NCBI GenBank assembly: GCA_015501585.1
Contig: JADNRY010000085.1
Coordinates: 124,001 to 188,000, forward strand
Direction of reading: 5' to 3'
DNA length: 64,000 nucleotides
DNA from: Rhodocollybia butyracea
Taxonomy: Eukaryota > Basidiomycota > Agaricomycetes > Agaricales > Omphalotaceae
Made by a program: the position numbers and the translations under genes. The notes under the pieces are model-generated. The model worked only from the letters and a program-made list of their open reading frames with translations. It had not been told where the DNA came from and searched no databases. Below are positions 1 to 9,861 of the stretch, in pieces. Each line of letters opens with the position of its first letter. The first letter of the stretch is position 1.

Positions 1-160
1 ATTTTAAGTACAAATACCTACAAATACCTGCAGGTTGACCTGCATGGCCCGGATCCAGCGGATCCAGATACCCGTTTCCCACGGGTCCGGGTGTGTTTTT
101 TTGGGTGCAGGCACCTGTGCAGCGGGTCCGGGTTTACTGGGATCTGGACTCGTGTCCATC
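1..160 (+). mobile_element. MITE, right end only (same family as 57828-58155)
   Basis: The window opens inside this element. Its right terminus, CTGGACTCGTGTCCATC at about 144-160, is the partner of the left terminus GATGGACACAAGTCCAG seen in the complete copy at 57828. It carries the G+C-rich core with GGATCC and GGGTCCGGGT motifs. Compared with the complete copy it lacks about 12 bp (GTCAGGTCACAG) near position 92. Confidence 0.6.
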
Positions 161-1850
161 CCTAGTAGCCTATCTGTAGCCTTGGTGTAACCTATCTGTT
201 GCCTATTTGTAGACCATGCTCCTTGTGTTTCCTGCTTGTAATCTATTTGTAGTCTTTGAACCCTTTATCAGTAGCCTCTCTGTAGCCCCTCCATACCCTA
301 TCTGCACCCCTGGTGCTGCCTACTTGTAATCTATCTGCAGTCTATCTATAGTCCATCTGTAGCCTTGTTGTAGCCTATCTGTAGCCCATCCACAGCCTAT
401 TTGTACCCCTGGTGTTGCCTATATGTAATCTATTTGTGCCTGGTTGTAATCTATCTGCATTGCCTACTGGTAATCTACTGTACCATTTCAGGCAGTTCGT
501 AAGTCATGGGTCACAAGGGACCCAGATTGTCTGAAAGGTCACACCTGTTCACAGATATTTGAGGGACCTTAAATAAATAAATAAAATTGAGTTGCCAGTG
601 CTACATGTACAAAAGAATTTTCTAGCACCTGCGGCGCACTACAAAGTTTCATAGTGGTCACACCTACAATTGGCTATCTGTAGACCATCCATAGCCTTGG
701 TGTAACTTATCTGTTGCCTATTTGTTACCTCCAAGTAGCCTATCTGTAGACCATCCATAACCTATTTATACCCCTGGTGTTGCCCATTGTAATCTATCTG
801 CAGCCTATCTATAGTCTAGTCGTTGCCTTGGTATTGCCTGGGGGTAATCAATCTGTAGTCTATCTGTAACATATTTGCAGCCTCAGAGTAGCCTATCTGT
901 ACCCTTCATGTAGCCTATTTATACCCTACTCATAGCCTTGCCTATCTATAGTCTATTTGTAGCCTTGGTGTCACCTGTCTGTTGCATATTTGAAGCCTTG
1001 GAGTAGCCTATCTGAAACCTATCCATAGATTATGTGTAGCCCTGGTGTTGCCTACTTGGAATCTATCTGCCACAGCCTGTCTATAGCCTATTTGTAGCTT
1101 TGGTGTTGCCTCCTTGTAATCTATCTGTAGTCTATCTGCAGCCTATTTGTAGCCTTAGAGTAGCCTATCTGTAGACCTTCCATAGACTATTTGTACCCTT
1201 GGTGTTGCCTCCTTGCAATCTATCTGTAGCCTATCTATAGTCTGTTTCTAGCCTTGGTGTAACCTATTTATTGCTTATTTGTGGCCTTGGAGTAGATTTC
1301 CTGTAGCCCATCTATGGCACACTTCAATGTACCCCTGGTCTTGCCTACTTGTAATCTATCTGTAGCCCATCTATAGCCTATTTGTAGCCTTGGTGATGCC
1401 TACTTGTAACCTATCTGTAGCCTATCTATAGTCTATTTATAGCCTTGGTGTCACCTATCTGTTGCATATTTGTTGCCTTTGAGTAGCCTATCTGTCACCC
1501 ATCCATAGCTTATGTGTAGCCCTGGTGTTGCCTACTTGTAATCTATCTGTAGCCTATCTGTAGCCTACCTGTGCCCTTGATGTAACCTATCTGTAGCCTC
1601 AGAGTAGCCTATCTGTATCCCTTCCATGGACTATGATCTGTATCCCTGACACTGCCTACTTGTACTCTATTTGTAGCCTATCTGTACCCTTCATGTAACC
1701 TATCCATACCCTACTCATAGCCTTAGTGTTGCCTATAGGCTGTAGCCTATTTGTAGCCTCAGCATTGCCTATCTGTGCCCTTTGTGTAGCCTATCCATAG
1801 ACTATCTGTACGCTCTTTGTAGTCTTGACTATATTTTACTTCAACATAAT
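161..1850 (+). repeat. Degenerate minisatellite, TATCTGTAGCC-like unit
   Basis: About 1.7 kb is built from variants of an 11-12-bp word (TATCTGTAGCC, TATTTGTAGCC, TATCTATAGTC), punctuated by CCTTGGTGTTGCCTACTTGTAA blocks, giving a higher-order period of roughly 40-60 bp. No coding frame is supported. A non-satellite island at about 484-670 is shared with the second copy. Other arrays with the same words are at 56420-56800, 57640-57827 and 58156-60235. Confidence 0.85.
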
Positions 1851-2155
1851 ATTCTTGTTTCACTTCAATCTTATAACCATCCTATTTCTATTCATCTTCT
1901 CAAACTTTTCACATTCATTTCCCAATTTCTATAGATGCTCTTTCTTATTATTTTGATATGCCTTTAAATATTCTCCATGATATATCCCTCTTGTTTCCAT
2001 AAGTCTTACTTCTCCAATATTAGACCCCAGGTGAACAATCTTGACATCATTAGCTATTCAAACTTCTCATAACATCCACATTTGCTCTTTGTATGTTTTC
2101 TGTCTGTTCATTCAAATGTCATAAAATAATGATCAATACACCTGAAAGTGTGTCA

Positions 2156-2407
2156 TGTAACGCCTCCCCCTATCCATAATCACCACTGACCGTATCCGGC
2201 GATACGGTCATCCTAGACGCCGCCGATAGACCAAACGGTCTATCTTATATTCTATTTATTATTAATTATATAATAAATCCGTTACTATAAGTATCGTACA
2301 ATTACTTAAGAGTCTAGTTAGTCTTTTACACCGTCGTACACACAATAGTATCCTATTTGTCGTGTTCACCGGTGTTCTTAAGGACTTTGCCCATAGGGCG
2401 CGTTATA
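2156..2407 (+). repeat. 5' LTR of gag-only element
   Basis: 252 bp, starting TGTAACGCC and ending GCGCGTTATA. It contains two adjacent perfect hairpins: GACCGTATC-CGGC-GATACGGTC at 2188-2209 and GATAGACC-AAAC-GGTCTATC at 2225-2244. Related LTR sequences occur at 36483-36708 and 61625-61809. Confidence 0.92.
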
Positions 2408-5218
2408 CTTTTTTGAACATCAAAAAATTACTATTGTGTGAATAACACAAAGCTATTAGTTAAAACAAGCTAAAAACAGTTATACTACCAAGTATAACAA
2501 TCATTATTCCAACTCGCTTCACAAGCTATACAAACCCGCTCCATTTTTCCTTCTCGCTATATCATTTGCTGTCCCCATGACCTCTCGAAATCAATCAGAG
2601 AAGTCACATCAGAGTGTGCGCGATCGCGCACCTTCCAGTCGTGGTGACGTGTCACCACACTCAATCTATTCAGTCGCATCAGCGACTCATTCTGTACATG
2701 CGTCTGAAAGACAGCACTACAGGCAGGACAAGAGTCCACCTAATGAACAGTCTATGACTATTCATAAGAAACGGCCAACCCGAGAGGGTTTAAGTGAGAT
2801 TTCTTCTGTGCTACAAGATGTAGCGGCATCACTCGACAAGAGTACGCAAGTACTCAATTGTATTCTCAATATAACTGAGAAATGGGATGCATCTAGCATC
2901 CGATCTAATGAAGAAAGATCTTCTTCATCGAGAAACAGCAATAGAATCACTATTGCTGCACCCACACCGAGACGGACTACCGTCACACCACCGGTATTGC
3001 ACAATGCAACACCATATATTCATACCGAGACAAACAACTCGGTACGCCAATGGCGTGAGACTGTGCCCAAGGCACCGTCAGTCCAACAATCACTGTTGGA
3101 CAAACAGTATTCACAAGGGATGACCAAGTCACCCCGTCATGTTCCTGTATTCCGACAGGAATACGCACCAGTGTCAGTAACTATACCGACACCCATCTGC
3201 ACATCCCGCATGAGACAGAGTCCCAATGCGGAGGCAGCGTCTCTGACACTGCGAGGTCCCAGGCCATTACCGGTGACCAAATCTTGCTCACCACAAAGCG
3301 CGGTGAACATTAAAAGTGAACCGAAGTTACCTCGTAACTTCAATCAGGTAGTAGCGATACAACCACAGGAAAGTACAATTTACTTCCCTACTGCAAGGGC
3401 GCCAATGGTACCCAATATTATTACACCTCCAGTAGTTGTACCAAACACTACTGGAAATCATTCCAGTATGGGACCGCAACACGGTATCCTTACGGTAGTT
3501 CCTACTACCATATCCATCGCCCCGGCGACACAAAGTGTTGCCCCTCCGGTAGTACACACTACCGTAAGACTGCCCAAATTGCCGCCCAGCAATGCGCCAG
3601 AGCCAAGTTCAATGCCAGTACCAACGGTATTGGCTGAGTTGCAACCACAGCCGCTTCCATTGGGAGTAGCTAAAGATTGGATGAGTCGCATAGCGATTCA
3701 ACGCCAACATAACACCAGTCTCCGAGATTTCGGATTCGCGCCATCTGGGCTTCCCGACCAAATGGTGGGATATAATGTCGACGGAATACCCGTTGATAAA
3801 TTGACTACTCCCAGAGAAATCTGGGATCGATTTTACATTCCACCCGCTGAGTCCTTTCCAGGACCAAGCAATAATGCCGGAGCGAAAGCGCCTAGCAAAA
3901 AATCCCGTGAAGGGGGAGGAAGCACAAGAGTGCTAAATCCAAAGGCCGCAAACGCAGGCCATGGTCGGATGAATCATCTGACTCTAGTGATACCGAGTCA
4001 AATACTGACTCTTTGTCTGATGCCTCTTGGCTAGACAAATTTGCTACCCGTAAGGGTAAAATTACTCCTAATGAGCGCCGTAAAATACTGCGTTCACTTG
4101 CATCTAAGATGCGAGAAACAACAGGTGACGACGAACGTCGTTCCCGATGGAAACACAAGGTACACAAAGTGTACCGTAAACAAATTTGAGATAAGGTAGG
4201 GAATCCTATCCCTCCCATTGAGAGCCCTAAAGCTCTTAAAGTTCCATCTCCGGAGGTCTATGACGGATCTCCGGATGTCGATGTCTTCGAGCGGTGGCTA
4301 ATGTCACTTCTCCAATGGATGGTAGTCAACCGCATGTGCGGTGACGATTACGATGCTACACGGACTGCCGTGCTTGGCATGTTTCTAAAGGGCAAAGCCC
4401 TTGACTGGTATAACGACGAAGTCGCTGGTATACACCGCACTGTCCTTAAGTGGACATTTGAAGTCGCCATTATTGGTGTCTTTGATCGTTGCATCCAAGC
4501 AACGACCATTCATCAAGCTGCACGGCAGTTTGACCTTATTGAGTATTCACCCGATACGGGTGTGAGGGATTATTATTCCTCACTTACACAATGGGCATCA
4601 CGGATGCTCCAAACACCGGATGATGCAACAATGCGGAAACGGTTCATTGAGGGATTACCCTTCAATATTATCAGGCAACTCACGAACGAGGGGATTGTTC
4701 CGGAGTATGCCAAATTAGAAGTGATGGTCAGAGCCGTCACACGCATTGAGGACCACACGGCCCTCACTAAATATTATGTCTCTTCTAGGAATAGAGACGA
4801 TGAACTTGAATCATCAGAACACCCCGATGAGTTGGACACCGAGAACATTAAAAATGTTCTTGAGCCAATCGAGGAGGACACCTCCTTAAGTATCGGAAAG
4901 GATAAACCTTCCGAATGATTTATTGGTTTATTCCAACGCCCAGGTAATATGCCTTACCTGGGCATCACTACTTATCCTCAGCCCGGATTCTCACTGAGAA
5001 TCCTCATTAAGCAATACTCGGAAACTTCCGAGTCTGCGCGTTGAACATTCGGACATTTCCAAATCAAATCATGCTCTAGTGGTACGCCCCACTATTGTTT
5101 GATTCGGACAAGTCCGAAAATCTGATGCGCCGCATCAATTAATCCCGTACTTGATACGGGATCATTCTATGTTAAACCAAATTAAAAATGGTTTGGATGG
5201 TGATGATGTCATTACCAT
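2188..5218 (+). repeat. Dense array of short perfect inverted repeats (hairpins)
   Basis: Read directly in the sequence. Examples with stem/loop: 2479-2498 (8/4), 2616-2631 (16-bp palindrome), 2641-2658 (8/2), 2840-2855 (6/4, loop GCAA), 2908-2928 (8/5), 3023-3044 (7/8), 3081-3101 (8/5), 3147-3164 (7/4), 3323-3341 (8/3), 3428-3455 (9/10), 3547-3564 (7/4), 3809-3826 (7/4, loop GAAA), 3995-4011 (6/5), 4159-4175 (7/3), 4388-4402 (6/3), 4486-4505 (7/6), 4548-4562 (6/3), 4842-4860 (8/3), 4938-4963 (10/6), 4985-5003 (8/3), 5016-5033 (8/2), 5103-5118 (7/2), 5142-5162 (8/5) and 5197-5218 (10/2 with one wobble). Each has a different sequence, so this is not a tandem repeat. Confidence 0.85.
2577..4918 (+). 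pseudogene. gag-like protein of the LTR element (one frameshift, one stop)
   Basis: The coding frame starts at ATG 2577 and runs to about 3911 with Ser/Thr/Pro/Gln-rich, low-complexity sequence. It then shifts frame in a G5 run at 3911-3916, where one base appears missing. The shifted frame reads through a basic stretch (KGRKRRPW) and a Ser/Asp/Glu-rich stretch, crosses one in-frame TGA at 4187-4189, and continues to the stop at 4916-4918. The last ~200 codons hold a retrotransposon gag domain with FLKGKALDWYNDEV and a downstream RQFDLIEYSP...VRDYYSSLTQW region, as in Ty3/gypsy capsid proteins. No CCHC knuckle is seen. Protein role: capsid assembly and RNA packaging (family knowledge). The lesions suggest this copy does not make full-length Gag. 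Confidence 0.8.
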
Positions 5219-5249
5219 TTTCGATTCACATCCCTGATGTTAATCTGGT

Positions 5250-5257
5250 GGGGAGGG
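5250..5257 (+). other. Polypurine tract of gag-only element
   Basis: GGGGAGGG lies directly against the TGTAACG start of the 3' LTR, the expected position for the plus-strand primer. Confidence 0.8.
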
Positions 5258-5510
5258 TGTAACGCCTCCGCCTATCCATAATCACCACTGACCGTATCCG
5301 GCGATACGGTCATCCTAGACGCCGCCGATAGACCAAACGGTCTATCTTATCATTCTATTTATTATTAATTATATAATAAATCCGTTACTATAAGTATCGT
5401 ACAATTACTTAAGAGTCTAGTTAGTCTTTTACACCGTCGTACACACAATAGTATCCTATTTGTCGTGTTCACCGGTGTTCTTAAGGACTTTGCCCATAGG
5501 GCGCGTTATA
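5258..5510 (+). repeat. 3' LTR of gag-only element
   Basis: 253 bp, the same as the 5' LTR except CTCCG for CTCCC near the start and one extra C in ATCTTATCATTC. It is followed directly by the target duplication TGTCA at 5511-5515. Confidence 0.92.
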
Positions 5511-6649
5511 TGTCATAATTTATCAAAATCATCTTGATGCCTTTGTGCTGCCCTATACCATAGCTTAACATAACTCTTTCACTATTTTAGTGTTTGAGCT
5601 GCATGTTTTTTCAATAATGGTGCATCTTCATTCCAAACAGATAAGAAACTTATAGGCACCAAATAGGTACAATAGTTCATACATTTATTCACTGTATGTC
5701 AGTAATCATGACATTCATATTATGCTAATGACATACCTCATACTTTCTATATATCTTTACTAAGACCTGCAACATCTACAATGGATAAACAGGGACATTC
5801 ACTTTTCATATACTCATTATAGTTTTATTATTCATAGCATAACTTACATAAACCAGCATTCCGTAGTATCAGCATTGCATTACTGAAGATTCATAAAATT
5901 ATGTTAAACATTATTTATCTTTAGTGTAATTCCAGCATATATTCTCCATGTTCTGCAATTAATAATGAAGATGTGTTTGCATGATTATGGCTCATTATAG
6001 GTAAAAAACTGGAGTATAACTTGAGCAAAATTATAGCATATATATAGCATTACTTTTTTGCATGTTGCTTATATATATTACAAGCAATGAATGACATATA
6101 GGAGCTAGATATCTACATTTGCTAAACATATATATCTCACAATTATGGCACATTATATGTAAAAAATCAAACATCTACTTCTCATAAGTTCAGCAAAATT
6201 TATAGCAGACATTTTGCATAACTTTTCCATACATCTTACAATTAATAGAAAACATATATGCATTATTTATATATGTTTGCTCAGCATACATATTTCATAC
6301 TTCTTGCTCCTTATAAAGAAGAAACCAAAAAGCGGCTTCTCATAAGTTCAGCAAAATTATAGCAGATGTTTTGAATAATGTTTCTGTATGTCTTTTGTAT
6401 GTAGCACCAGCAATGAGGGATGTATAAGCATTATATATTGACTGGAAGCACTGTGTTTCCACCATATGTTCAGGATGACTTTTGCCCCTTATACATATTT
6501 AATTGTAAATCTATATGTCTCAGCTTTAACATGATTTTACAATGTTTTCAATGAAAGCATTAGAAAATATGTGAATCCCACTTGGTGAGATTTTCACATT
6601 TGTTCAACATATATCATGGCAAATCACGTGAACCTGCATCCAGTGTATG

Positions 6650-7967
6650 ATAAACAGCATTCTGCGTCCTTCTCCTGCGATGTCCCTTCCCTTCTTTGTT
6701 TCTTTATTCTTTGGGAGAACCATTGACTTCTCCCATACTTGGATGGGTGCATGACTCGTGTTCTCTCCTGATGGCCCGACTAGGATTAGTGGAACCCCAG
6801 ATACTTCAATAGCCTTGTTCGTTGGGTGAGTAATAACTTATGATCATGATTATCAAAAACTCACTGCGATTGACTGTACCCAGTCTTTCACCCCGGTGCA
6901 AATCACGTCGTTAATGGAACCTGTGCGGCGGTCAAAGACATAGACGTTCCCGTGGTCGCTGCCACTAATGATGCTGCCGCAGCCATCGTGGACTGCAACG
7001 TTCCTCGTTCTGCACTGAGTACTGGGAACTTCTGACTCTCTCCGCCCCAGAAAGCTTGTACAAGGCAACACCTTGCGAAACATCATCTAACAGGATTGTG
7101 TCTTCTTTGACATTAAGTACTGCGTGACCTCTGTTACTGGTCAGTGTCTGCGTCTTGTTTGAATGAGGAATGCTCACATTACAGTCCCGGTAGTTTTGGT
7201 TGATAGAACCTTGCCATCGTCATTAAGAATATAGCTGCAAACATGGTAAGCATGTATGTTAATTAGCGCGCCCAGACCATTACTGACAAAACTCCATCCT
7301 CCCTTCCGAAGGACCAAAGCTCGGGGCCTCTCACGCCAACCTGTCCGAACGCCACTCCTTGTGGCCAATGCTTAGGAATAGATACGGACTTTATCGTCCG
7401 TGGATACATGGAGCCGTCAATGACGAAGTGATGCACCGATTCAGCTCGATGGACAACAGCTAGTTGGTTCAAGCTTGTGTCATATGCCATAGCCGCAATC
7501 TCTTGGCCGTCTTTACCTCCGGTAAGATGGTCGCAATATATTTCCGTGAACTATCCGGTGATTATTGTTATAGGTCATGACTTTTGGATGCTTGACCTAC
7601 TTTGTCTTCCTTACGGTCTTTTTTCCAAACGCACAGATAACCGTCTTCAGTACCGTATGCAAGGCTGTCCTCTACATCATCTGGCTTTGTGAGCCACACT
7701 ACTGCTGTGGTCATTCCACGCTCTCCGGCTCTAGTTGGTGGTGCAACAAGGGCGCTAGTTTCTAGGTTCCAAATATTGGTTCCCTTCTCCCCTTCTTCGA
7801 GTCAACACAGATAATGTGCACAATGCAACATATAGCTTACCTCCGGTAGTGATATGTGCTCCAAGCGGGTGGGCTGTGATGCACAAAACAGGACCTTGGT
7901 GTCCCGTCAACAGTTTTTGTAGCGTATATTGGTCGTGATCGCTCTTTAAGGCAGTTGAGGGCTTCAT
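6650..7967 (-). pseudogene. WD40-repeat protein gene, 3' end truncated
   Basis: Multi-exon gene starting at ATG 7967. Exon 1 encodes KLLTGHQGPVLCITAHPLGAHITTGG, and a GTAAGC...AG intron leads to NIWNLETSALV and GYLCVWKK, both WD40 strand signatures. Later exons give VHHFVIDGSMYPRTIKSV, SDHGNVYVFDRRTG and a C-terminal VSGVPLILVGPSGENTS, resembling the multigene WD40 families of agaricomycetes. At 7010-7060 the frame changes twice within a few dozen bases, suggesting decay. The last exon runs to about 6650, where the large repeat begins, so the normal 3' end is missing. WD40 proteins form beta-propeller scaffolds; the specific partner is unknown. Exon limits are approximate. Confidence 0.7.
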
Positions 7968-9861
7968 TTATTTTGTAAGTACTCTGCATTTCTCGAAACT
8001 TCCTTTTATATCCGTCTGAATAATTAAAGAAGCTTTGATTATAAATCACAAAAACCCACAAAAAACAATTAACAATGATACGCCCCGAGACTTTTTGAGT
8101 CTAAAACTAGACTTAAAGCTCACTACTGGATAGTCTTTGCATGATACGTAGTGTTCATACCACTTGGAGGACTTCTCCCAGTGCTGTGTTCACTGAAACC
8201 CAAATCGGACAAGCTCGTACAACGCCTGTATTGCCACCGCTTCACGCGCACGATGGCCTAACATTGATCTCAAACCATCGGCCATTTCGGCCCATACTCT
8301 GAATTTGATATAATTGATTTACTTGAAACTACCTCACCAGGAGGCCGTTTTCTATGAAGCCTTCGATGTTGCAGACCGTTTGGACGATTCTTACATCGTT
8401 TCACTAGTTAGCACTCGATTACAAGCTTTCCCTTCCATAGGAAATGCGTACTCAGAATGATAATACCTTACTAAGGGTATAAAACTTAGAACATGCAAAA
8501 GGGCAATCTGGGGCAAGAAATAAAATGTACCAGAGACCCTGAAGCACTAGAACGAACGAAAGCAGTGCATAGGCATCCGACGGCATCAAAATACCGGTAT
8601 CCAGGGTACTTCGCCGGTCCCAGAACATGGTTACATCAGTTGTTGGGATAAATGCCTCATTTTCAAATAATTGCATAGCATGATGATACAGGACAAGAGT
8701 GGGGGTCAAACCGAGTCCGAACAGGTCCCGTCGACGTCCCCTGCCCTCCCGCCTTATACTCCATGTGTCCCCCGACCATAGAGACGAGATTTGAGTAGGT
8801 ACTAGGAGGAGACATACCTATATTTCTATAGATATACTCATACTTCAATACCCATCAGTCAGAGACCTTAGAAATTTTATGAACCCTTGAAACGAGTTTA
8901 TACGGGTTGGAAATACGGTAAGACGTCCCGATACCGGGTGGTTTTCCGATGCTCCAGCATAGAACTGAGATCTGTCCCCTTGGAGCAGTATTTCAAAGAT
9001 TAGAATGAAACTTGATGTTGCAGGGCTTAGATGACGATTATCAAAGCGAGAATAGCTGAGATACATCCTTCTTCAAGTCCTCCCTCACTTATAGAACCTG
9101 TGGACTACTGGTTCACACTTACTTACAGTCATAAGTCACTGTAAGTACTGACAATCAAGAATGAATGAAAAAGAACATACCAAGAACTCGAGATTGAACA
9201 TCTATGATCCGAAATGGAACTGAATAGAGTAAAACGACCTCATGGGGCGGTCTCTGTTCACCGTTTCCGGGTCTGATGTAAAATTTCACAATAGAATTGA
9301 CCATATGATGCCATACAGCCTCGTATGCAGAGCACATGCTGCCCTTACCAATACTCTTGGCTTCCTTGGGTATATAATCAAGGGGAGACCTCCAGAAAGA
9401 GGAGGCATCCCTCCCCCCAGGTTAACAAGCTTGCTGTCAAGCTTGTAGTAATAGGGTGCTTCTGGCAGAAGAAAGAACAGAATTATTCAGAGTGCTTTTG
9501 CTTCTGACAGAACTTGAATGAACTTGGAGTTCATTTGAACAGACAAAGAAAGAGAACTTGCACTTGTTGTTGTTGTTGTTGATTGATTGAAAGTTAAAGT
9601 CCCAGTCTTGTCTTGTTTGAAAGTTTTGAAGTCCAGAGTCTTGTTTTGAAAGGAATAGTTAAAGTACAAAGAGAACCCCAGAGACTATAGAGCATTTTGT
9701 GCAATAGAGTCCATTGATCAATCTTGAATTACCCCAGAACTCAAAAGTCTGATTGTGTGTTTGTGTTGGTGTTGTTTTGCCTTCTGCCCACATACCCATA
9801 GTTAGCCCTATCAATGATGTGAAAATGGGCTCCAATTGTTCTTCATTCGTTCAAAAGCAAA
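7968..9861. other. No clear gene
   Basis: No conserved coding signal could be supported. On the minus strand, 8452-8709 can encode a hydrophobic segment (ALLSFVLVLQGLWYILFL) that might be a decayed membrane-protein exon. At 9564-9580 there is a short (TTG)n microsatellite. A TATATAAT box at about 9372 followed by purine-rich text is reminiscent of an LTR, but no partner copy exists in the window. Confidence 0.4.

Larger units (their letters stand above)
2156..5510 (+). mobile_element. Complete gag-only LTR retroelement (TR-GAG-like, Ty3/gypsy-type gag)
   Basis: Two near-identical LTRs (2156-2407 and 5258-5510) flank a 2.85-kb interior, and a 5-bp target duplication TGTCA borders the element on both sides (2151-2155 and 5511-5515). 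The second copy of the host repeat at about 60552 provides an approximate empty site. The interior encodes only a gag-like protein; there is no protease, reverse transcriptase, RNase H or integrase, so it must move using enzymes from another element. A polypurine tract directly precedes the 3' LTR. I see no convincing primer-binding site after the 5' LTR. The two LTRs differ by one substitution and one 1-bp indel, indicating a recent insertion. The whole element is unusually rich in short hairpins (described separately). Confidence 0.9.
1..6645 (+). repeat. Large satellite-bearing repeat, copy 1 (interrupted by LTR element)
   Basis: Positions 1-2155 plus 5516-6645 align base for base, with only scattered differences, to 57983-61624. 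The unit consists of the right end of a MITE, a long TATCTGTAGCC-like minisatellite, and an AT-rich tract without coding potential in which a motif around ATAAGTTCAGCAAAATT recurs at about 6185 and 6338 with a diverged version near 6020. The shared sequence stops at 6645, and the left end lies outside the window. The insertion cuts off the 3' end of a WD40 gene on the minus strand. It may be a large non-autonomous mobile element or a segmental duplication; no transposition gene is visible in it. Confidence 0.85.

Noticed and set aside
161..1850. Regularly spaced repeats considered as a CRISPR-like array
   Set aside because: Units are degenerate, spacers are themselves variants of the same word, and the setting is a eukaryotic genome.
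2156..5510. Hairpins explained as intrinsic terminators or tRNA-like structures
   Set aside because: There are too many, with no U-tracts and no cloverleaf arrangement, and they cover coding sequence evenly.
9242..9500. Possible LTR with TATATAAT box
   Set aside because: No second copy, no target duplication and no adjacent retroelement gene in the window.
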